Below, piece by piece: positions 55,606-64,000 of a stretch of DNA of 64,000 nt (its first letter is position 1; each line of letters begins with the position of its first letter). The DNA is taken from assembly GCA_032622095.1 (NCBI GenBank), contig CP136062.1, positions 150,778,875 through 150,842,874 on the forward strand, in the 5' to 3' direction. The notes beneath the pieces are model-generated. The model did not search any database, had not been told where the DNA came from, and saw only the letters and a list, made by a program, of their open reading frames with translations. The position numbers were made by a program, and so were the translations under genes. Source of the DNA: Siphonodentalium dalli. Taxonomy: Eukaryota > Mollusca > Scaphopoda > Gadilida > Siphonodentaliidae.

Positions 55606-56712
55606 CTCCATGCAGAGTTCAGCCCCCTGCTACACAGGACTACATGCAGAGTTCAGCCCCCTGCTACACAGGGCTCTACATGCAGAGTTCAGCCCCCTGC
55701 TACACAGGACTACATGCAGAGTTCAGCCCCCTGCTACACAGGACTACATGCAGAGTTCAGCCCCCTGCTACACAGGACTCTACATGCAGAGTTCAGCACC
55801 CTGCTACACAGGACTACATGCAGAGTTCAGCCCCCTGCTACACAGGACTACATGCAGAGTTCAGCCCCCTGCTACACAGGACTCTACATGCAGAGTTCAG
55901 CCCCCTGCTACACAGGACTACATGCAGAGTTCAGCCCCCTGCTACACAGGACTACATGCAGAGTTCAGCCCCCTGCTACACAGGACTCTACATGCAGAGT
56001 TCAGCCCCCTGCTACACAGGACTACATGCAGAGTTCAGCCCCCTGCTACACAGGACTCTACATGCAGAGTTCAGCCCCCTGCTACACAGGACTACATGCA
56101 GAGTTCAGCCCCCTGCTACACAGGACTACATGCAGAGTTCAGCCCCCTGCTACACAGGACTACATGCAGAGTTCAGCCCCCTGCTACACAGGACTCTACA
56201 TGCAGAGTTCAGCCCCCTGCTACACAGGACTACATGCAGAGTTCAGCCCCCTGCTACACAGGACTACATGCAGAGTTCAGCCCCCTGCTACACAGGACTC
56301 TACATGCAGAGTTCAGCCCCCTGCTACACAGGACTACATGCAGAGTTCAGCCCCCTGCTACACAGGACTACATGCAGAGTTCAGCCCCCTGCTACACAGG
56401 ACTACATGCAGAGTTCAGCCCCCTGCTACACAGGACTACATGCAGAATTCAGCCCCCTGCTACACAGGACTACATGCAGAGTTCAGCCCCCTGCTACACA
56501 GGACTCTACATGCAGAGTTCAGCCCCCTGCTACACAGGACTACATGCAAAGTTCAGCCCCCTGCTACACAGGACTACATGCAGAGTTCAGTCCCCTGCTA
56601 CGCAGGACTCCATGCAGAGTTCAGTCCCCTGCTACGCAGGACTCCATGCAGAGTTCAGCCCCCTGCTACGCAGGACTCCATGCAGAGTTCAGTCCCCTGC
56701 TATGCAGGACTT
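55606..56712. repeat. Minisatellite with mixed 34- and 36-bp units, about 32 copies
   Basis: The unit is 'tacatgcagagttcagcccc' plus 'ctgctacacaggac'; some units add 'tc' before the next 'tac'. The last four units drift to 'tccatgcag' and 'tgctacgcagg'. Because 34 and 36 shift frame differently, all three + frames stay open for 338-399 codons; these are not genes. The left edge (55606-55614) is the same word without a full unit. Confidence 0.95.
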
Positions 56713-56773
56713 ACCGCTGCCAGCACCTAGACATAATGTGAAGAAATCACTTATCTATTTGAGACTTTTGTAG

Positions 56774-56863
56774 GTTACAATTCATTCTGCATTATTCTGA
56801 GAAACTGAACTGTCCATATTCATTTGAAAATTGTCTAGATCAAGCCAGAATGAATTGTAACTG
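56774..56863. repeat. Short inverted repeat downstream of the minisatellite
   Basis: 'ttacaattcattctg' and 'cagaatgaattgtaa' are perfect 15-bp arms about 60 bp apart. Just beyond it, AATAAA at 56876 may be a poly(A) signal. Confidence 0.6.
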
Positions 56864-56889
56864 TCAAAACACTTCAATAAAAAATGTTA

Positions 56890-57058
56890 ATTTATCAATA
56901 TTAGTTTGGTCGTGTTACGCGAAATGATGGGGTAACCCGGAAGCAATTGGTAAGAAAGCAATTTTGGTGTCAAAAGACTCAGGATAGTCGTCAGTATAAC
57001 ATGTCTAAATACCTCTAAAATCTGCTTTGTTGGAACTTTGTTATCCAACATGGTTGTT
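56890..57058. other. Short stretch, nothing recognised
   Basis: No feature supported. Confidence 0.4.
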
Positions 57059-57890
57059 AGCTCACCTGAGACGAAGTCTCCGGTGGAGCTATAGTCATCA
57101 CTCCTCGTCCGTCCGTCAACAATTCTTTGAACATCTTCTCCTCTGAAACAGGAAGACCGAATTGGTTCATATTTGGTGTGGATGTTCCCTAGGTGACTCT
57201 CATTCAGATTTGTTCAAATGAAGTCATTGGGTCAAATAGTTGCGAAGCCAGGGCCATAACTCTATCCCTCCATAGTAATTCTTACAACGACTTCTTGTTC
57301 AGAACCATTGGGCCGATTTAGCTAATATTTGGTATGGAGGGTCCTTGGGTGACTGGTGTTCAGATTTGTTCAAATGAGGTCACCCGGTCAATTAGTTGAG
57401 AAACCAGGGCCATAACTCATAGTAATTCTTACAATGACTTCTTCTAAAAAAATATTTGGCCGATTTAGATTATATTTGGTACAGAGATACCTTGGGTGAC
57501 TGGGGTTCAGATTTGTTCAAATGGGGTCACTGGGTCAAATAGGGGCAGAGCCAGGGACATAACTTTAAAAACAAAAAATTTAATTTTTGCATTTTGACCT
57601 TTAATTTTTGTTTAGGACACATCACAGCCTCATATTTCTTACCTAGATTTTTCTTAGCATGTTCTTCATCTGTATGGATTTTGGTATTGTTTATTTAACC
57701 CCTTCCACTCTTGTTTTGATATAGAATTCATCCAAGACAGGATTACTCAAACATTTTTCATCTGATCAACACCAAATTTGGTATATGAATTTTTGACACT
57801 TATATACAGATCAAGTTAAAATATGGGTTTGATCCGATATATTTTAACAGAGTTATGGCCCTTTATAATTCACACCTCTTTGCTATGCAC
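57059..57890. repeat. Tandem repeat field T3 followed by one T2 unit
   Basis: 57059-57590 has three units of about 140 bp with 'gaacatcttctcctctga', 'catatttggtgtggatgt', 'cattcagatttgttcaaatg' and 'agggccataactct'. 57600-57890 is a T2 unit ending 'agagttatggccct', the exact reverse complement of the T3 word. The head 'gctcacctgagacgaagtct' is at 57059. Confidence 0.8.
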
Positions 57891-58080
57891 TATTAATTTT
57901 TAAGAGAACACTGAAGCCTGTATTATTGAAAAAGCCAATTTATCATAGTGTGGTCACCGGATACTCTTGCTGAAGACTGCTTGCTTCAGACCAGTTTACC
58001 ATCTGTCATTACAAGACATGACATTAGCTAAACAACTATTCTACCAGAGTCTACAAGGAATAGTCCATTGTTCATTTATC

Positions 58081-58225
58081 CAAGCCTGGACATAGTGTGT
58101 CTGACATTTGCAGAATGAAGTCCCCAGATGGTGAATTTAGTGTTGCTACCCCATACAACAGGCTAGCATCACCAAATACACCATCAATTACCTTATTCTG
58201 CTTAGGCCTCATCTTCTGGGACAAT
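58081..58225. mobile_element. hAT-type MITE, family H, left part
   Basis: 'caagcctggacatagtgtgt' start, one palindrome, then loss of similarity after 'taggcctcatcttctggga'. Confidence 0.68.
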
Positions 58226-58600
58226 TTTTTTAAAAACATGTTTTAAAATTTGAAAAAAGTGACACCATTATATATAACATCTGCAGAGTTATGAAACTTT
58301 ACTCTTTAATGAAATTATGGAAACATTCCACCCTCCCCCACCCACCCCCTCCCACATGACCCAGGCCCAACCCTGCCATCAACCAACATCCCTTCCAAGC
58401 CATTTCACCTCTCAATATAATACCTCTTCTCACCACAGAGGCATATATATCTGTAAAGGTACAGGTCATTAATTATATAAACTGGCCAGATGACATGTAT
58501 TATTCTAATCTAAACATATCTGTAGCAATTTAACAACAAACTGGTGCTTCCATTGTTAGGTGATGACTGACATTCAATGATACTGTGAATGGCTTTGATT
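58226..58600. other. Intergenic, with a C-rich patch
   Basis: A pyrimidine-rich 'ccctcccccacccaccccct' lies at about 58332-58352. Nothing else recognised. Confidence 0.4.
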
Positions 58601-58604
58601 TCTT

Positions 58605-59159
58605 CAAGTCCGGAAATAGTGTGTCTGACATTTACATAGTGAGGTCCCCAGATGGTGAATTTAGTGTTGCTACCCCATACAGCATGCTAGCATCACCAAA
58701 TACACCCGCCAGGGACCTAATTATGCTTAGTCCCCATCTTCTTGGAAGTATCCTAAGTATCAAATTGACAGTTTGATTTAGTCACTTTTTCCACCTGTTC
58801 AGTTTCAATGTCCCCCTAATTTGCAGAAGATAAAATGCATAATTGAGGTGCTCAATTGGTGTGTATCACCAACTTCAACTGTAGGACTTCATTGATTTAG
58901 TCACTTTTTTCCACCTGTTCAGTTTCAATGTCCCCCTAATTTGCAGAAGATAAAATGCATAATTGAGGTGCTCAATGGGTGTGTATCACCAACTTCAACT
59001 GTAGGACTTCAATCTGTTCCTTGGTTTTATTGGCCATTGAGGCCTAATCAGATTGAGGATGAATTTGGTGATGCTAGCCTGCCTTACAGAATATTGTCAT
59101 TAAATCCACATTTTTGGGACCTAATTCTGCAAATGTCAGACATACTAAATTCAGGTTTG
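58605..59159. mobile_element. hAT-type MITE, family H, with internal tandem duplication
   Basis: 'caagtccggaaatagtgtgt' at the left and 'agacatactaaattcaggtt' at the right. A segment of about 117 bp starting 'gatttagtcacttttt' is present twice in a row (about 58777-58893 and 58894-59011) with about three differences, explaining the greater length. Confidence 0.75.
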
Positions 59160-59230
59160 GCCATTTCATATTATTGTTTTAATCACCACTTATCCAGATG
59201 AAATCATACGACTAATATTCAAAGAAAAAT

Positions 59231-59250
59231 GGGGGGGGGGGGGGGGGGGT
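59231..59250. repeat. Poly-G run (about 18-20 G)
   Basis: An uninterrupted G tract, able to form a quadruplex and likely unstable in length. Confidence 0.9.
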
Positions 59251-59271
59251 ATATATTGGATTAAATTTGTC

Positions 59272-59696
59272 TTCTATCTGGCATTTGCAGAATGAGGTCC
59301 CCAGAGGGTGAATTTAGTTATGCTACCCTGCACAGCAGTCTAGCATCACCAAATACACTAGCCAGGGTCCTCATTCTGCTTAGGCCTCATCTTCTGGGAA
59401 GTGTATAGGCACTTAAATTGACATTTTTACTTACTTTAGCCCTTCTGTTTAGTTTCTATATCCCCTAATTTGTGAATATAAAATGCATAATTGAGGTGCC
59501 CAATGGGTGCACATCACCAACTTTAACTGGAGAACTTCAATCTAATGCTATGTCTCCCATAGCAGTTGAGGCCTACACAGAATGAGGTCCCCAGAGGGTG
59601 AATTTGGTGATGCTAGCCCACATTGCAGGATTGTGTCATTAAATTCACCCTTTGGGGACCTCATTCTGCAAATGTCAGACACTATGTTCAGGCTTG
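59272..59696. mobile_element. hAT-type MITE, family H
   Basis: 'ctggcatttgcagaatgagg' at the left and 'agacactatgttcaggcttg' at the right; contains 'cataattgaggtgcccaatg'. The left terminus is eroded. Confidence 0.75.
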
Positions 59697-59789
59697 TCTG
59701 TTCGAATATTATGTTCTTAACCACCAGTATCCAGTTGAACTCATTATACCCTGATTTTGCAAAGAAAACTTGGGGGGTATATTGGATTG

Positions 59790-60740
59790 AATTTGTCAGT
59801 CTCTATGTCAGACTGTTCTCCCATCCATCTGTCATTATGTCTCTATCCGTCCATCAATTGTTTTCTTCTCCAGATACATATTAAAGACCAAATTGGTTTA
59901 TATATTTAGGTGTGGATGTCCCCCACGTGACTCAGATTTGTTCAAATGAGTTCATCAGGTCAAATAGGTGAGAAGTCAGGGCCATAACTCTTTCCTTCCA
60001 TAGTAATTCTTAAAACAATTTCTTCTCAAGAACCATCTGGACTATTTAGATTATGTTTGGTATGGAGGGTCCTTCGGTGACTGGGGTTTAGATTTTTTCA
60101 GATTTGGGGTCATTTTAGGAAAATCAGTTCAGTTCAACTCTTAAAATCTAATGTCTGAAATTACCAAATGAATGGATCTCATAGATGGGGATTCACGTTT
60201 GTTCAAATAGGGGCGGAGATAAGAGATTTAATTATCAACCAGCCACCCTACCTGTGCTCCGGCGGAGCTATAGTCATCACTCCTCATCCGTCCATCGTCT
60301 GTCCGTCCGACAACAATTATTTGAACATCTTCTCCTCTGGAACCATAAGACCAAATGGGTTCATATTTGGTGTGGATGTTCCCTAGGTGATTCTCATTCA
60401 GATTTGTTCAAATGTGGTCACTGGGTCAAATAGTTGCGAAGTCAGGGCCATAACTCTTTCCCACCGTAGTAATTCTTTTAAACATCTTCAGAACAATAAG
60501 ACCGAATGGTTTCATATTTGGTGTGGATGTTCCCTAGGTGACTCACATTCAGATTTGTTCAAATGAGTTCACTTTTAATAGTTGCGAAGCCAGGGCCATA
60601 ACTCTTTCCCTCCATAGTATTCTTAAAGTGACTTCTCAAATACCATCAGGCTATATGGGTTCAGATTTGTTCAAATCAGGTCACTGGGTCAAATGTGGGC
60701 GGGGCCAGGGACATAACTCCAAATTTTTTGTTTTAGATTT
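59790..60740. repeat. Tandem repeat field T3, block 2
   Basis: Five or so units, with 'tttggtgtggatgttcccta', 'cattcagatttgttcaaat', 'gggccataactctttccc' and 'ccatagtaattcttaaa'. The head 'cggcggagctatagtcatca' at about 60258 matches the T3 head at 57080. Confidence 0.8.
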
Positions 60741-61455
60741 AACTCTTTAGATATCTACTTCTTTTAAAGTGATTATGAAAAGTTCTGACTGTTGTGGTCT
60801 CCAGAGTCCCAGTCTTATCAGTCTTTGCAGTCTGGTGAACGACCCCACAGTCATTGACTGTCTTGTTTATACTACACCAGATCTCAAAATAAGTCATTAT
60901 ACCTGATTATACGATATATTGTGACATAGCAATTACGCAGTTATATACCATTTTGAGTGAAATTAGAAGGGAAATTTTGGAACAGCGTCTTCAGCAAATA
61001 TACAAATTGAGTGGAAATGAAGATCTGTTATAAAAAGTACATTATGTTTGGTGTGTGCTGAAAAATGGTGAACATCCATTTTGCAAGAATTGATATAAAT
61101 CTTGGGCTGAGATGAGTATTAGCCTCACTTTTAGGTCACAAGTCCATAGCCAAATTCCCAGCTATCACTGACACTGTAGCCTATTATTGATTGCTCCCAG
61201 GTTGAGTGGAATGATCTGAGCTAGTTCCTTGATGTAACAGTTCATGATAATAGCTTCTTACAATTTTCATGTTTATTTAAATCATGAGATTATACAACAT
61301 ACATTTTATTTTGTCATTTAAACTAACAAAATATTTTTGATACAAGTTTTATGGATCAATTTGCATATATGTTTTCTGCACATATTGTCTGTTGCATTTT
61401 GTCAATTTAAGAATACAGGACTACCAAAGAGAGATGCTGAATAGCATCAACATTG
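60741..61455. other. Intergenic, nothing recognised
   Basis: AT-rich, no frames or ends of note. Confidence 0.4.
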
Positions 61456-61459
61456 TTGC

Positions 61460-61585
61460 CAAGCCTTGAAATAGGGTGTCTGTCATTTGCAGAATGAGGT
61501 CCCCAGAGGGTGAATTTATTGATGCTACCCCGCATAGCGGGCTAGCATCACCAAATTCACCCTCTGGGAACCTCATTCTGCTGAG
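61460..61585. mobile_element. hAT-type MITE, family H, single-palindrome copy
   Basis: 'caagccttgaaatagggtgt' to 'gggaacctcattctgctgag', the same left half as the 52152 copy. The right half is missing. Confidence 0.75.
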
Positions 61586-61818
61586 TTCTCCATAAACTAA
61601 TTTCATCCAGTTAAATTTTTACATGTGGTGGAGTGATTTCTATAGTCTCAAAGTGTTTCGGTGTGTTCTTCGATGAAGCAGCACCTGGAAGATGAGATTT
61701 AACTCATAGCGGGTCCAAGTCGTGGTTCGTCCACGGGACGCATTGGAATGATCGGCACAAAGATATTTTGGAGCTATCCGGTCAAATACAATTTATTGCC
61801 AAAGTACTCAGTTAACTA

Positions 61819-62008
61819 CAGTAATGCTCTAAATAATCGACTCCTTAACCACAGCAGAATTATGGGTAACTTTTCAGGATTTAGTCGGAAATATGAGAGA
61901 GCTTTCCAATGAATGGCAACCAGCCATATTTCTGACTAAATCCAGAAAAGTTACCCATAATTCTGCTGTGGTTAAGGGTTAAGGAGTCGATTATTTAGAG
62001 CATTACTG
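61819..62008. mobile_element. mariner-type MITE, full-length with TA flanks
   Basis: TA-'cagtaatgctctaaataatc' ... 'gattatttagagcattactg'-TA: the cleanest TA-CAGT ends in the window. A small internal loss and a 'ggttaaggg' duplication distinguish the arms. Confidence 0.85.
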
Positions 62009-62016
62009 TATTTTAA

Positions 62017-62238
62017 ACCTTTCTATACTGAATGGACTCCCTCTTAGTTATAAAATTATACATTGGAATAATTTTCTGGAACAAGCAGACGACAGATAAT
62101 ACAAGTATAATAAGAAGGAGTCCTATTTATTGCAGGGAAATGTTCAGATAATAAGTTCAACAAATGACCTATGAACTTATTATCTCAACATTTCCTAAGC
62201 GATAACTACCAATCAATTAGTTTTTAGTATAGAAAGAG
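62017..62238. mobile_element. piggyBac-type MITE, family B
   Basis: TTAA on the left (62013-62016), eroded right site; 'acctttctatactgaatgga' and 'ttagtatagaaagag'. It lies 8 bp from the mariner copy. Confidence 0.72.
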
Positions 62239-62484
62239 TTTATTAAGTCCAACTGCACTTGATGAAGGGAGGGAGAGAACTCTATAGTTTGAGCAACGTA
62301 GAATAAAGTGGGTAACATTTCCTAACTGGTGATAATATCTATAATTTGGTTGTCTTGGCAACAGATGTCCTGTATCTCAGGGAAAATTCTATATTTGCTC
62401 TTATTTTATGACACAGATCATAAACAAAACATTCCATTATTGGCTCTAGAAAGAAATACAAGGGGAACTCAAACATGTCAGCAA
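62239..62484. other. Short stretch, nothing recognised
   Basis: No feature supported. Confidence 0.4.
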
Positions 62485-62488
62485 TTAA

Positions 62489-62926
62489 AGGCCCACATAA
62501 TTTTCGAATGCCAATATCACGTTATACTCAACATATTCCATATTATATACCATTTAAAAGAGGAGGCACCAAAACATTGTATTATCAACTTATCCAGTCG
62601 ATTAAACATGTTGTTTTTGTCAAGGTACCGATGTGTGTTCTGTGCTTAATTTGGATCAAGTCTGTACTGACAGTCATTATTCTCAATGCAAGGGGAATAA
62701 CTCTATCTCATAGTTGTGAATTATGGTGCATTCTCAGGTAAATAACGGGGGAAGTCTTTGTGTGAATCTGAGAATCTCCGGGCCGTCACTTGGTGGACAA
62801 TCCTAGGCCACAGCTGTTCCATATTTTGGTGGAATATATATATTTTTGGTTCCTCTTCGAAATGGTATACAATATGGAATATTTTGTATATTATGTGATC
62901 TGGGCATTAGAAAATTAAATGGCCAT
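62489..62926. mobile_element. TIR element, family C, copy 2 (438 bp)
   Basis: TTAA at 62485-62488 and 62927-62930; ends 'aggcccacataattttc' and 'gaaaattaaatggccat'. Subterminal 'acatattccatattatatac' / 'gtatacaatatggaatattt'. TTAA could mean piggyBac or Kolobok ancestry; the termini are not CCC. Short + frames are chance. Confidence 0.72.
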
Positions 62927-63049
62927 TTAAGAATTGGAAAAAGAGTAGCAAGACAAAATTGTTATAAATAATATTATATAATGAACTGTTTCAACATTTC
63001 CAAATAAATTCACCCATTCTACTTAAGAGATAGTCTAGGCACCACAGGA

Positions 63050-63408
63050 GGCGAGTTGTCCCCCCCCCCCCCCCCACCGAAGTTATGGGACCACAATTTT
63101 CTTGAGGCTGAACTATTCCAATTTGAAAATCCTGATGTTGTCGACCCCTAACAGGATGCAAAATAAAATTATTTTGACTTTTCCAATGGTACCATCGGCC
63201 AAACGGAAGAACGCCAGGTTTAACATATTATGTTTTCTACATTGAATACGAAAGCGTGTGGTGTATCTAATAATGCAAAATTGTCAGGTGGGTACCATTG
63301 GAAACGTCAAAATAATTTTATTTTGCGTCCTATTATGGGTCGGCAACATCAGGATTCTCAAATTGGAATAGCTCGGTATATAAATTCGGTGAGGAGGAGG
63401 GGACACCG
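63050..63408. mobile_element. Fold-back TIR element with C/G-rich tips
   Basis: Left 'ccccccaccgaagttat' and right 'ataaattcggtgaggagg' tips, then long arms ('ctattccaatttgaaaatcc' at 63112 against 'ggattctcaaattggaatag' at 63353, and 'tccaatggtacca' against 'gggtaccattgga'). A C run of about 17 lies at 63060-63075. Class unknown. Confidence 0.65.
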
Positions 63409-63915
63409 ATTTATTATTATTAATTATTATACTTGTGCTGCTCAGCCAATGAGAAATCCATTTTTTTCCCTCATGACTCCTCCGATACGAGGTATTGTGC
63501 ACTTAGAATTTTTTCCCGTGCTCATTATTTTTCTTATCCCAGGTTTTGAATCTATTTATAGATTTTAAACTATAGAGACAAAGAATAGGTACCAGGTATT
63601 AATTCTACATGTACTAATTAGAAAATGTTGTACCGGAATTAAAAGATCGATTTGGCTTAAATGCCTTTTCAATTATAACAAAGAAACGTTCAATACATTG
63701 GCAGACATGTTATTTATAAGTTGGATGTAAAACATACAATGGTGGGGTGACTATTTCAACTTTATGAAGTTTTTAGTCTCGCCTGTAAAATTTACAAAAT
63801 TGCCGATACAAGGTGTTGGAAGCTCACCGACAATATGTTACTTCATGCAACTCAACAGAATCAACATCCATTTTTAGTATTTACACTCAAATGTCAGATT
63901 GCAAGGGCATTCAGT
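63409..63915. other. Intergenic, nothing recognised
   Basis: The 112-codon + frame at 63230-63568 crosses the end of the fold-back element and lacks any motif. Confidence 0.4.
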
Positions 63916-63917
63916 AC

Positions 63918-64000
63918 CCATGCCTGAGATTAGTGTGTCTGTCATTTGCAGAATGAGGTCCCCAAAGGGTTAATTTGGTGATGCTATCCCGCACAGTGGG
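63918..64000. mobile_element. hAT-type MITE, family H, cut by the window edge
   Basis: 'catgcctgagattagtgtgt' then 'catttgcagaatgaggtccc'; it continues beyond the window. Confidence 0.7.

Noticed and set aside
55574-56773. Three overlapping frames of 338-399 codons
   Set aside because: Product of the 34/36-bp minisatellite; all three frames are open and encode only repeat.

Overview
The window looks like repeat-rich, AT-biased nuclear DNA of a marine lophotrochozoan, most likely a bivalve mollusc. The reasons are spliced genes with long introns, a metazoan-type alpha-1,2-fucosyltransferase, a tRNA-derived SINE, a CR1/L2-type LINE, an eroded Ty1/Copia relic, a very high density of small terminal-inverted-repeat (TIR) elements, and long runs of the 'gtccgtccgtc' type of dispersed/tandem repeat. 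I recall that last type as common in bivalve genomes but could not search for it. Nothing bacterial is present (no operons, no Shine-Dalgarno signals).

Host genes are few. (1) 7375-8429 (+) is the last coding exon of a GT11 fucosyltransferase; a broken copy of its 3' part lies at 9138-9690, and its upstream intron reappears inverted at 13602-14050. (2) Four exons on the + strand (25036-25269, 28095-28184, 30997-31095, 35857-36368), all joined by phase-1 introns, encode a 295-residue protein with an N-terminal C3HC4 RING finger and a strongly hydrophobic C-terminal half: a membrane-anchored E3 ubiquitin ligase candidate. (3) A possible terminal exon at 55450-55508 belongs to a gene I could not otherwise find.

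The rest is mobile or tandem DNA. 1-6 kb holds dispersed repeats and a 22/45-bp minisatellite. 8.6-14 kb holds the fucosyltransferase duplications, a Mutator-like MITE with iterated ends, and a LINE ORF1 relic split by a hAT element with a perfect 8-bp target duplication. 14.9-18 kb holds a TIR element, a SINE and a 39-bp satellite of about 47 units. 18.9-23.6 kb holds two PIF/Harbinger-like elements, one carrying a promoter-plus-ORF segment. 24-37 kb is the RING gene, its introns packed with MITEs, a perfect 101-bp-arm palindrome, and a LINE split by a 1847-bp DNA element. 37-45 kb is MITEs and diverged tandem repeats. About 45.4-48.6 kb is the Copia fossil. 48.9-52.1 kb is a ~157-bp tandem repeat field. 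52-64 kb holds hAT-type MITEs, a 34/36-bp minisatellite and further repeat fields.

The insertions can be ordered from nesting: LINEs, hAT and piggyBac-type MITEs serve as hosts for later mariner-type, Sola-like or unclassified elements. Target duplications (TTAA, TA, TTA/TAA, 8 bp, 9 bp, TACA) assign most families without a database search. The long open frames over the minisatellites are by-products of the repeats, not genes.
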